Positions 1-10,065 of a DNA stretch of 64,000 nucleotides are shown piece after piece. The position numbers and the translations under genes are program-made. Origin of the DNA: Cymbidium sinense. Its lineage: Eukaryota > Streptophyta > Magnoliopsida > Asparagales > Orchidaceae. The number at the start of each line of letters is the position of its first letter. Within the stretch, counting starts at the first letter, position 1. The stretch covers positions 19,850,923-19,914,922 of the forward strand of contig CM038222.1 in the NCBI GenBank assembly GCA_021442155.1, read 5' to 3'. A model generated the notes under the pieces. It was not told the origin of the DNA and did not search any database. It saw only the letters and a program-made list of their open reading frames with translations.

Positions 1-374
1 TGGAGGTTGACTTCTAATCTCTGAGGCAAGGTGGTGGAAGGTTCTACGCACATCGTGCTCACCTATAGCTTCTCCTATGGATCCTCAAATCGATGATTCA
101 AGTCTATCTCAAGAGGTGAACCATAGTATTCGTGAGTTGAAAGTCTAACTCAATCAAAGAGGAAGATTATTTTATAGCTAATTAGACTTGAAGAGTTATC
201 TTAGAAATAAGAAGATAACTCATGTAAGAGACATATATAATTCAAATCGCTTTATTCTTCAATTTATTGGGGGTACAAAGTAGAAGTAAAGTAGAGTGGG
301 GTAAGGGATTTAATGCCCTTATCCATTGATATAGAGTTCTACTAGTAGAAGAAATAAAAAGAGCTAATGAAAGT
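1..374 (-). other. Gag-protease spacer of element A, non-coding now
   Basis: No open frame is seen. The part from about 220 to 374 resembles the stretch around 40,730-40,900 of element B, which lies between protease and gag, so this is most likely the decayed start of the protease region. Nothing else is recognised. Confidence 0.4.
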
Positions 375-960
375 CAAGCGTGAAGTCAACCTATCGGAGG
401 GTGAAATGGGTGGTTGAGCTAAAGGGCTATCCCGCCAACACATGTGCTACGCCGCCACGAAGCTCCTTTCCTAGAGTTGCACTGCAACTTGCAAACCTTC
501 CTTGGTGTTGGAGGTTTGAGCCGACCTGCATCTTCAAGGAAAGTTTTGATCTTAATTATTTTCTTAGAGGTTTTAGACAAAGAAATGTCCTAACCATTTT
601 TGGTTTTGGTAGGATCACATGTATCCCCAAGGATTACCCTGATGGAACTGGAAGGTTGTTCCAGAAGGTATTCCTTTGGGATAACAATAGTGCTGGTCTT
701 AAAATTGTGTTCAAGCCAGTCCTTGAATGTGAAGCAATCCTCCAAAATGTGGCCTAGCATACGGCAAGGTAAGGCAAAAGTTTGGATCATGACTTTGTCT
801 AGTTCCTCCGCCTCCTAGGCTCGTAGTTGAAAATTAGGCTTCTTTAAGAGATTCTTAAAGATCTTCATTACCTCCTTAAAAGAATAAGGTTTGTTTAACT
901 TATCTAAAAGAGTAGGTGGACTATAGCTACCGGCTAGATATGCATACCATGCGTGGTATG
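375..960 (-). pseudogene. Gag C-terminal (zinc-knuckle-like) region, element A
   Basis: Read on the minus strand, about 590-790 contains RMLGHILEDCFTFKDWLE, the degenerate CxYHxxxGHxxxDC-type motif found between gag and protease in plant Ty3/gypsy polyproteins. Upstream on the minus strand (about 820-915) a KPYSF segment followed by a Lys/Leu-rich KIFKNLLKK stretch matches the corresponding part of element B at 41,231-41,422. The first Cys/Tyr of the motif is altered (PCRM where YHRM is expected) and frames change, so it is not functional. The plus-strand open frames over the same bases are shadows. Confidence 0.7.
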
Positions 961-1074
961 GCTGGGGTGGCTAGCCATGGAGTCTAGTGGAGGCTATGGT
1001 CGCCTGGTGGCAAAGGAGGTGGAGGCTACGAGGTTATGGTATCTGACACCCTTTGCTACCCCCCTTGTCAACCA

Positions 1075-1500
1075 TCACCGCTCACTTCTTTCATAAACCT
1101 TCTGACTTCGCAGTAACTGATCTTGAAAAGGCAACTGTTTGGCCTCTCCTTGTAGACTAGCCGCCTTGTTGATTAGCTTCTCAAATGTCTTGATATTGAA
1201 GCCTTTAAGCATGAAGGTGACCGAGCCATGGATATTCTTCAAGAGAATCTCAATGGCATGTTGTCGATAGCCTTCACACTTCATACGTGTTATGCCATCA
1301 AGAATATAATCAACAAGTGACTCACTAGGGTGTTGTTGTGCTACAACGAGATCACCTACAATAACCCTTTCCTGAGCTCCATCAAACCTCTTGATGAAGA
1401 GTTTCTCTAACTCAATAAATGTCTTAATTGAATCATTGTCAAAGATACCAATCAAAAGCAATACTGCTATTACCGACAAAGAGTCTAAAGAGTAAAGCAC
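1075..1500 (-). pseudogene. Ty3/gypsy Gag core (retrotransposon gag domain), partial
   Basis: A 141-codon open stretch on the minus strand matches the retrotransposon Gag family. It has the F-x-x-R-F block (LFIKRFDG, about residue 35), then VGDLVVAQQHPSESLVDYI (about residues 48-66), then a Cys/Arg-rich EGYRQHAIEI segment and a FEKLINKAASLQG helix near the C-terminus. Gag forms the cytoplasmic particle that packages element RNA. The domain is open throughout but lacks its N-terminal part in frame, and the DNA upstream (1,501-2,690) has no continuing frame, so it is a fragment. The Met taken as the start is simply the first in the open frame and is probably not the original initiator. Confidence 0.8.
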
Positions 1501-2690
1501 GCCACTGCGTAAATAAACTAGCCTTGAAGTGAGCTATATGCACCTGATACCGCCATCAAGCTCTTGAAGGAAGGAGGCATGAAACCTTGGGATACTAGAT
1601 AGCATCAATTCTCTGGTAGGGTCTACCCTTGGGAACCGATGATCCTCCAGCTTGAGCCAAAGCTTCCTTCACCGCCGCCAACCATGGATTTTAGATTTTT
1701 TTTATATGGAGGTACTTTCCACTACCTTCCATATAGGCTAGTGCTACCTTGGTCAATGGGAGGTATAGTCTGGGTCCAAGACATGCACTAACTCAGGGTG
1801 ACTGACATCGACTGTTTTTGAAGGGGCTTGTTTTTGAAGCATTAACACTACTGCTAACAAGTCCTGTAACTGACGTGCCATCTTATCAATCTACTCGTCC
1901 TTCTACCATAACTGAAGTCAGAGGTATTGGGCTGATTCTACGGTATCCTCCTGATCAACCTCATCACCTTCCATGTTGTTCTAAGAGAGATCCTCTAGTG
2001 TCACCATGTAGACTCAAGTGAATCTCCTAACAAGTCATCCATCGGTGGTCAAAACCGACCTTCTCCTCATCTAACCGCATACCCAAGATCTCCTTCTTCT
2101 CCATGAAATAATGTGCAACTATCTCATCTAAAGAACGGTCCATTGAGGTGTATAAATATAGGCTAACCGTATGATCGCTATCATGCATCGAGAGGTACGG
2201 ACCTATCCCACAAGGAGTCAATCTTGTGCACTATACTCTAGAAGAATGATACTCCTAATTGATACTAGCTGTACTAGGGGTAACAATCCTAGATGATCCT
2301 CTACCACTGGTACAACTAAACTGTCATCCGAAATATCCGTGATAACTATCACCATCGCATCCATGGCGGGTGGAGTTGGTGAAGGAACCACCACGATGCT
2401 CGGGTCGCCACTTCCGCACACCACCAGGTAAGGTCGAGCAGAGAGCTCGGCTTACACAATGGGTGGTGTAGGAGGGGTAGGATCCTCCATAGCCTATCAC
2501 CAACGGGTGTGCATTTTCCGATGGCCTTCATGGCCTTAGATGGAATGGGAGATGAAACCTGCAATGGCTAAGGAGGATGACGGGTAGAGCAGTGGGGTGG
2601 AAACACCACCGATTCTATGTGCACATGAACCGCCTCCTGGTGGTGGTCTAGTGAGAAGAATGCTATTAGTATGGTCGGCGCATGGGGAAA
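1501..2690 (-). other. Decayed 5' gag / leader region of element A
   Basis: About 1.2 kb of mixed-composition DNA lies upstream of the gag core in the element's direction. Only short unrelated open frames are seen on either strand (for example 2027-2221 and 2349-2564 minus), with no motif I recognise. It is presumably the N-terminal gag and leader of the retroelement. No LTR end, primer-binding site or polypurine tract could be identified. It stops at about 2,690, where A-rich telomere-like repeat begins. Confidence 0.45.
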
Positions 2691-3260
2691 TCAAACTAAA
2701 ATAAAATAAATTAAAATAAAATAAACTAAATTAAAATAAATAAAACCTAAACATAAATCTAAAATAAACTAAACATAAATCTAAACCTAATATAAATAAA
2801 ATAAAATAAAGTAAAAAATAAAATCAAAAAATAAACCTATAATAAAAACTTAAAACTTAAACCTAAAAAATAAAATAAAAATCTAAATCTAAACCTAAAA
2901 ATAAAAAATAAAACCTAAACCTAAAAAATAAAATAAAAACAAAACTAAACTAAAAAATAAACCTAAACCCTAAAACCCTTAACCCTAAAGCTAAAGCCTA
3001 AACTCAAAACTAACCCTAAACCCTAAACCCTAAACACTAAACCCTAAACCCTAAACTCAAACCCTAACCCTAAACCTTAAAACCCTTAACCATAAATACC
3101 TAAACCATAAACCCTAACCCTAAACCTAAACCCTAAAAGCACAAACCCTAAAACCCTAAACCCTAAACACCCTAATCCCTAAACCCTAAACCTAAACCTA
3201 AAGTAACTAAATAAATTAAAAAATAAATTGAAAACATAAAACCTAATAAACCTAAACCCT

Positions 3261-3733
3261 AAGAATGGGTAGAACCTTGACGGCAGGAACATCACCATCA
3301 ACCTGCCTAGATTTTGGTGGAGACATGAGGCGGTAGTATCAAGGTGGTGATGGGGGATCTAGAGGTGCTACTGGATATGGTGGTGGTGGTCAAAGCAGTG
3401 GTGATTATGGAGGCGGGAGGAGGGACAGAGGTTACAACCGTGGTGGTGATGGAGGGAGAGATCTGGGATATGATGGTGGATCCCGCTACTCGAGAGGTCG
3501 GGTGGTTCTGATGGGATCCAGAGAAAATGAAGAATGGTCGATCCGATCTACTGCTTGTGGAACTATGTCTTTATAGTAGAGATGATTCTAGTTATCTAGG
3601 GTTTTTGTTTTGCCCTATGCTTGCTCATTTTTTATCTATGTCATTACTTGTGCTTAGAAAACTTAGTGTGTCACTTGGTTGATGAAATCGAAGAAAAGAA
3701 ATGTTGAATATGAATTTATTGTATGTTAAAAAG
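3261..3733 (+). pseudogene. Glycine-rich RNA-binding protein (GRP7-like) 3' fragment, copy 1
   Basis: This starts, like all eight copies, at AAGAATGGG. It reads NG-stop-NLDGRNITIN, the end of the RRM in plant class IV GR-RBPs (family consensus NGQxLDGRxITVNEAQSR). After a frameshift near 3,310 an open glycine-rich tail of about 70 codons follows (about 3,334-3,530), with GYGGGGQSSGDYGGG and RDRGYNRGGDGGRD. The expected GNWRN ending is disrupted (GSRENEEW), and a 3'-UTR-like stretch shared with the other copies runs to the A-rich edge near 3,733. The RNA-binding RNP1 and RNP2 motifs are absent, so no functional protein is possible. The parent protein is a nuclear/cytoplasmic RNA chaperone. Confidence 0.85.
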
Positions 3734-6228
3734 AACCCAAAAACCCTAAACCCTAAACTCTAAACTAAAACCTGAACCCTAAACCTAAAACCTAAACCCT
3801 ATACCCTAAAAATATTAAACCATAAACCCTAAACCCTAAATCCTAAACCCTAAAACTATATTCCTTAAACCCCTAAACCTTAAAACCCTAAATCTTAAAC
3901 GCTAAACTAACAACCTTAAATCTTAAACTAAAACCCTAAATCTTAAACCTAAAACCTAAACCATAACCTAAACTCCTAACCTAAACCTCAACTTAAACCC
4001 TAAACCCTAAAAACCTTAAACCCTAAAGCCTAAAGACTAAACCCTAAACTCTAAACCTAAACCCTAAATCTTAAGACCTTAAATCGTAAAACCCTAAACC
4101 CTAAACCCTAAAATCCTAAAAACCTAAACCAAAACTAAATAAAACCTAAAATAAAATAAATAAAAAAACCTTAACCTAAATAAATAAAAAATAAATAAAA
4201 TAAAGTAAAAACCTAAACTAATATGTTAACCGAAACCTAAAAATAAAATAAAATAAAATAATAAAAATAAATTAAAATAAAATAAATAATAACCTAAACT
4301 AAATAAAAAAAATAAACCTAAGAATAAAAAACTAAATAAAATAAAAATAAACATAAAATAAAAATAAAATAAACCTAAAATAAAATAAAATAAAATAAAA
4401 TAAAAATTAAATAAAAACCTAAACCTAAAAAATAAACTTAAAAATAAAACCTAAAAATAAATAAAAAATTAAACTAAAACCCTAAATTAAATAAAAAACC
4501 TTTACCTAAAATAAAGAAAAAATAAACCTAAACCTAAACTAAAATAAACTAAAATAAAATAAATAAAATCTAAACCTAAACTAAAGTAAAACCCTAAATA
4601 AAATAAATAAAACCTTAACCTTGATTTACTTAATTTAAAAAAAAACCTAAGCTAACTCTAAACACTAAACCATAAAAACCCTAAACCCTAAACACTAAAC
4701 ACTAAACACTAAACCCTAAACCCTAAACCCTAACCTTAAAGCCAAAACCCTAAAACCCAAAACCCTAAAACCCTAGACCCTAAACCCTAAACCCTAAAAA
4801 TCTAAACCAAAACTAAATAAAACCTAAAAAGAAAATATATGAAAAACCTAAACCTGAATAAATTAAAATAAAATAAAAAAACCTAAACCAAAACCTAAAC
4901 CTAAACCTAAAAATAATTTAAAACAAAATAATAAAATAAACTAAAATAAAATAAATAAAAACCTAAACAAAACTAAAAAAATAAAATAAACCTAAGAATA
5001 AAAAATCTAACTAAAATAAAAACTAAATATAAAATAAAAGTAAAATAAATAAAATAAAAACTAAATAAAAACCTAATCCTAAAAAATAAACCTAAAATTA
5101 AAACCTTAAAATAAATAAAAAATAAAACTTAAACTCTAAACTAAAAAAAATCCTAAAACTAAAATAAAAATAAAATAAACAAATTAAAATAAACCTAAAC
5201 CTAAACTTAAATAAACTAAACCAAAATAAATAAAACTGGAACCTAAACCTAAAATAAACTAAACCTAAACTAAATAAAATAAAATAAACTAAAAATCAAC
5301 CTAAACTAAAAAAAACCAAAAAAAATAAACAAAAAATAAAAATCTAATAACTAAACCTAAAAAAATAAAATAAAAACCTAAACCTAAACCTAAAAATTAA
5401 AAATAAAACCTAAACCTAAAAAAAACTCAACTAAAAAATAAACCTAAATGTGAAAAATAAACAAAAAAAAAAATCAAAACTAAAATAAATAATCCTAAAA
5501 TAAATAAGAAAAACTAAGTAAAAATAAAAAATAAACTAAGATAAAATAAATAAAAAATAAACTAAATTAACCTAAACCTACTAGTTTACTTAATTTAAAA
5601 AAAAAAACCAAAACCCAAAACACAAAACCCAAAACCCTAAACCCTAAATCCTAAATCCTAAACATTAAACCCTAAAACTAACCTAAACCCTAAACTCTAA
5701 ACCCTAAACCATAAACCCTAGACCCTAAAAGCCAAACTAACCCTAAACCCTAAACCCTAAATCCTAAACCCTAAACATTAAACCCTATAACCCTAACCCA
5801 AATCTTAAACCCTAAACCTTAAAACCCTAAACTTGAAACCCTAAACCCTAAACTAACCCTAAACCCTAAACACTAAACCATAAAAACCTTGAACTCTAAA
5901 GCTCACCTAAATAACTTAAACCTAAGCTGTTAAACCTAAACCTTAAACCCTCAAAACCCTAAAGCCTAAAGCTTAAAAATTAAACCCTAAACTTAAAACC
6001 CTAACCCTAAACACTAAACCCTAAAACCCTAAGCCCTAAAACCCTAAAACCTAAACCCTAACCTTAAACCCTAAACCTTAATAACATAAACCATAAAACC
6101 CAAAACCCTAAACCTTAAACTCTAAACCCTAAACTTAAACCCTAACCCTAAACCCAAAACCCTACTTAAAGTAATTAAATAAATTAAAAAATAAACCTAA
6201 ACCCTAAAACCTAATAAACCTAAACCTT

Positions 6229-6680
6229 AAGAATGGGTAGAACCTGACTAGGAACATAACTGTGCTTAGTCAGATCTTATGATGGGAAGGTGAAGCATGA
6301 TTATCGCAGTGTTGGTGGGGGATGTAGTGTTGTGGATATGGAGGTGGTGGTCGAGTGGTGGTTATGGAGGTAGGAGGAGACAAGGTTATGGTGGTGGGGA
6401 GGAAGAGATCGGGGATATGATGGTGGATCCTGCTACTCGAGAGGCCGGGGTGGTTCTAATGGGAACTGGAGAAACTGAAGAACAACCAATCCGATCTGAT
6501 GCTTATGTAACTATGTCTTTACGTAGAGACAGTTCTAGTTATCTAGGGTTTTTGATTTACTCTATGCATGCTATTTTTTATCTATGACATTGCTTGTGTC
6601 TTAGAAAACTTGGTGTGTTACTTGGTTGATGAAATCAAAAAGAAGAAATGTTGAATATGGATTTATTCTTTGTTAAAATA
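6229..6680 (+). pseudogene. Glycine-rich RNA-binding protein 3' fragment, copy 2
   Basis: The 5' breakpoint is the same as in copy 1 (AAGAATGGG then TAG). The RRM end is damaged: an indel turns NLDGRNITV into NLTRNITV. The glycine-rich tail is broken by small indels, but the last 21 codons are intact and end GRGGSNGNWRN followed by TGA at 6,476-6,478, the normal C-terminus of this family. The 3' UTR-like part (6,479-6,680) carries the shared TATCTAGGGTTTTTGATTT and GAAGAAATGTTGAATATG blocks. The open frame 6297-6587 on the same strand is out of register with the glycine frame and should not be annotated as a gene. Confidence 0.85.
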
Positions 6681-7446
6681 AAACCAAAAACCCTAAACCC
6701 TAAACTAAAACCTGAACCCTAGACCTAAAACCTAAACCCTAAACCCTAAACCTAAACACTAAAAACCCTAAACCCTAAAGCCTAATCCACAAACCCTAAA
6801 CCTTAAAACCCTAAACCCTAAACCCTAAACCATAAAACCTAAACCCTAAATCTTAAACCTAAACCCTAAACCCCAAACCCTAAACCTTAAACCCTAAACC
6901 TCAACCCTAAACCTAAACCTTAAACCTAAACCCTAAAAGCTAAAACCTAAACCTAAACTAAATAAAACTTAAAATAAAATAAATAAAACCTAAACCAAAA
7001 TAAAATAAAAAAATAAAATGAAATAAAAATAAAATAAAATAAAATAAAACCTAAACTAAGACCTAAACCTAAACCTAAACCTAATCCTAAAAAATAAAAT
7101 AAAAATAAGAACTAAATTAAGATATAATAAATAAAACCTAAAATATACTAAAAAATATGAAACCTGCAACAACATAAATTTTAACTACTACGGGTTACAT
7201 GAATCCTTCGCTCCATTGTTATGTGTCAAATTCTCATTTAATTCAAGTATACTAAGGTCAATTTTATACATCTTAACCATTTCTTTTAGGTCTTCTACCT
7301 TTCTTAACATAAGGCAAATCTAATGCAGCTACTCTTTTAACCAGGTCATTGGACAGCCGACACTTTATTTGGCCAAACCATCTAAAGCTCTCTCTAATCT
7401 TATCTGCCACTGGAGATACTCCAACTTTTTCTCGAACATACTCATT

Positions 7447-8345
7447 TCACCTTCTATCTCTAATTGTAAAGCAACTCATCCACCTGAGCATCCTTATCTC
7501 TGCAACACTTAACTTGGTATCATGCTTCTCCTTTATTGGCCAACATTCTACACCATAAATCATTGTAGGTCTTACCACCATCTTATAAAATTTTCCTTTA
7601 AGTTTAATTTTTCTATCACACAATAGCCGATGCATTCCCACTTCAACCATCCAACTTGAATTTTTCTAATAACATCTCCATCTATTTCACCATCATTTTG
7701 AATAATATAGCCTAAAAATTTGATTCGCTCACTTTTTTAATGAGTTGTTCACCTAATGTCACAACACTACCACTATAACTTCTACAACTAAAATTACTCC
7801 ATATATTCAGTTTTTAGATCTACTTATACAAAACCTTTAGACTCTAAGGTTGACTTCATCAAGTTTCTCTTGGACTCCCTCTCTAGTCTTATCAACAATA
7901 AGAATGTCATCAGCAAAAAGCATACACCAAGGTACATCTTCTTGTAAATGCCTAGTTAGAACATCCATAACTAAAATAAAAGGATAAGGGCTTAAAGCTA
8001 ATCCTTGATGTAATCCAACTGAAATAGGAAAATATTTTGTCAATCATCCTTGTGTTTGGACACAAGTAACAACTTTAGTATACATATCCTTAATGACTTG
8101 AATATAACCAATGTTAACTCCTATTTTCTATAACTCTCCAAAGAACATCTCTTGAAACTTTGTCATAAGCTTTTTCTAAATAAATAAATATCATATGTAG
8201 ATCCTCTTTGCTTTCTCTATACTTCTCCATCAAACCTCTTAACAAATGTTTAACATCCATAGTAGATTTACCTGGCACAAAACCAAACTGATTGTGAGAA
8301 ACTTTTATATCACATCATAACCTATGCTCAATTACACTCCCATAA
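7447..8345 (-). pseudogene. RTE LINE reverse transcriptase and thumb region
   Basis: Minus-strand translation across several frames gives NQFGFVPGKSTMD (about 8,290-8,250), then IFIYLEKAYDKVSRDVLW (about 8,200-8,145), then the palm motif WCMLFADDILIVDKT within 7837-8043, and finally MVVRPTMIYGVECW with RMLRWM in 7447-7650. These are the conserved blocks of the LINE reverse transcriptase, which primes on nicked chromosomal DNA. The FADD box is intact, but the first catalytic aspartate (expected F-x-D-L-E-K-A-Y-D) is Tyr, from a GAT-to-TAT change. With the frameshifts around 8,050-8,140 and 7,660-7,830, the enzyme is dead. Confidence 0.85.
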
Positions 8346-9134
8346 TTTTAATGTGTGACACATTAACTTAATTCCTCTATGATTTGCACACTCTTGTGAA
8401 CCACCTTTATTCTTAAAATATAGAACCAACAAACTCTTTCTCCACTCATCCGCATGTTTTAGTCTTTAAAATAACATTAAAAGATTTGTAAGCCAAGAAA
8501 TTCCTTGATCTCCTAAACATTTCCACACTTCTATTGGAATATCATCGTCCTACTATTTTTCCACATTTCATTTTCTGAAAGCTTCTAACTTAGATTTACT
8601 AATGATGATAAAACAAAATTCTTTATTATTGTTTAAGGTATTAAGGTTGCAAAATCAATCATATTTTAGATCCTTCATTGAAAACCAAAATACCTCATCC
8701 ACCTATTTTCAATATCCTTTTATAAGAAAACTTCTCCTATCTCTTTAGCTAACTTATACATACATCTTTCACCTTCTTTAATCTATTATTTAAATCACTA
8801 AAAGCCAAATTTTTTGCATCATATATTGCTTTCTTAGAATCTCTACAATATTTTTTTTTTCCAATTCTCTGAAGTTTTACATATAAACCAAGTTTTATAA
8901 CAACACGCCTTATTTTATTTTTTTCTTGCACATTCGACTCCACCACCAACTATTTTATTAAAAGAAGCTTTTCCTTTTGATTCTCCAAGCACATTTTAGC
9001 CACTTTTTTTTTTCCCACATAACATTAGCTTCCTTATGAACATCCCAAATTCTAATCTCTTGTAGCTTGCTCTTAAAAAATATTTTATTAGTGTTCTTTA
9101 AGTGTCTCCATCTAATCCTAGATAATAATTTGAT
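8346..9134 (-). other. Decayed linker between LINE endonuclease and RT
   Basis: This lies between the two recognisable domains of the RTE element. Short minus-strand open frames (for example 8749-8949, Lys/Arg-rich) probably belong to the original polyprotein, but I do not recognise a motif. AT content is high and stops are frequent. Confidence 0.5.
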
Positions 9135-9917
9135 TTATGTTTCATCTTCCAAATCTTTCATCTTAAAATCTAAGGCTAATAATCGATGTTGGGTATTTAA
9201 ACTTTCACTTGGAATGACCTTACAATCTTTACAATCTAAACAATCTATTTTCTTATCAAAATAATCAATATGTGTTTTACTAGATCCATTTTTATAAGTA
9301 ATAATATGCTCATCTCTTTTCTTAAATAAAGTATTAGCAACTACAAAATCATAGGCTAAAGTAAAATCTAATATAGTCCTACCTTCTTCATTAGGCACTC
9401 CAAATTCATAACCACCATGAATACTTTTAAAATCTTCTACCACTCTACCAACATGTCCATTTAAATCTCTCCAATAAATACTTTTTCTTCAAGAGGTATC
9501 TTCTATATTAATCCTTCTAATTCATTCCAAAATTTTTTTTGAGCTTACATCCAAACCTACATGAGGAGCATAAACACTTATAACATTAATAATCTTAGTA
9601 TCAACAATAATCTTTAAAGCTATAATTCTATCTCCGCATCTATTAATATTTATAACATTATCCTTCAAACTTTTATCTATAATCACACCTACGTTATTTC
9701 TAATTTGACTTCTACCTGAATACCAAAGTTTAAAACCTAAACTATCAATCTCCTTTGCTTTCTCACCAACTAATTTAGTTTCTTGAACACATAAAATATT
9801 TATCTTTCTATGAACCATAATATTTATTAATTCCATTAGTTAACCTGTAAGAGTACCTATATTCCAAGTTCCTAACCTAATTCTAGTTTCATGGACTAAC
9901 TTCTTTGCCCGATTCAT
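9135..9917 (-). pseudogene. RTE LINE APE-type endonuclease domain
   Basis: A plausible start lies at the ATG whose complement ends at 9,917. It is followed by RIRLGTWNIGTLTG and then a stop (TAA where Lys is expected). Just beyond that stop, 9522-9836 continues with NILCVQETKLVGEKAKEID, IIDKSLKDNV and VISVYAPHVGLD. The domain resumes in 9135-9443 with GYEFGVPNEEGRTILDFTL, a THIDYF motif and SLNTQHRLLALDF. These are the N, QETK, YAP and TQHR/HxxL blocks of APE-like LINE endonucleases, which nick target DNA for target-primed reverse transcription. A frameshift separates the two halves near 9,480. Confidence 0.87.
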
Positions 9918-10065
9918 CCATAATGTGGTAACCCTTGCTTATTTAACACCGCACTGACAACGATCGCTTGCACATTTTTCACTCTATACAGAGGCCGTTC
10001 TGTGGACTAGCATTAACACAATGTTTTAAAGGATTCATGTCATGATTATTTCAACAAGTTTTACA

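Larger units (their letters stand above)
1..2690 (-). mobile_element. Ty3/gypsy LTR-retrotransposon fragment (element A, gag part)
   Basis: This is a minus-strand remnant of a Ty3/gypsy retrotransposon. It is recognised by a gag core (1075-1500) followed, in the element's own direction, by a zinc-knuckle-like gag region (about 590-790). The order and sequence match element B at 40,400-42,100: for example the stretches around 280-330 and 40,785-40,830, and around 1,190-1,420 and 41,700-41,930, align by eye. Protease and polymerase would lie to the left, outside the window. The right edge (about 2,690) passes abruptly into telomere-like repeats, so no 5' LTR is seen. Stops and frameshifts make it a relic. 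Confidence 0.75.
2691..7159 (+). repeat. Degenerate telomere-like array, block 1
   Basis: The block is built from CCCTAAA, CCTAAA and AAATAAA words, all with the C-rich strand on +. CCCTAAA-rich stretches (about 2,960-3,190, 3,740-4,130, 4,660-4,800, 5,600-6,165, 6,690-6,950) alternate with CCTAAA/AAATAAA-rich stretches. Anchors containing the core TTTACTTAATTTAAAA lie at about 4,619-4,646 and 5,576-5,605, 957 bp apart, each at the switch from AAATAAA-rich to CCCTAAA-rich sequence. Two GR-RBP cassettes (3,261 and 6,229) interrupt it. No open frame in the repeat itself is credible. The block ends where the RTE element starts. Confidence 0.9.
7160..10065 (-). mobile_element. RTE-clade LINE (non-LTR retrotransposon), degenerate
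   Basis: A minus-strand non-LTR element is inserted in the telomere-like array. In its own direction it carries an APE-type endonuclease (from 9,917 to about 9,135), a decayed linker (9,134-8,345), a reverse transcriptase (about 8,345-7,837) and a C-terminal thumb-like segment (7,650-7,447). The 3' part near 7,160-7,440 has no poly(A), as is usual for RTE elements. One multi-domain ORF with no separate ORF1, plus the wording of the endonuclease and RT motifs, fits the plant RTE group. In-frame stops and frameshifts occur in every domain. The edges are set by where telomere-like repeat resumes; no target-site duplication can be picked out in the low-complexity flanks. Confidence 0.85.

Noticed and set aside
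380..818. Plus-strand ORFs 380-757 and 600-818
   Set aside because: They are shadows of the minus-strand gag zinc-knuckle region, which matches element B at 41,231-41,422.
6297..6587. Val/Met/Gly-rich 96-codon ORF on + (also 24671-24874, 57244-57453 and 61659-61946)
   Set aside because: These are out-of-register readings of GR-RBP cassettes. The correct register is fixed by LDGRNITVN, the GGYGGG tail and GNWRN-stop, best seen in copy 5.
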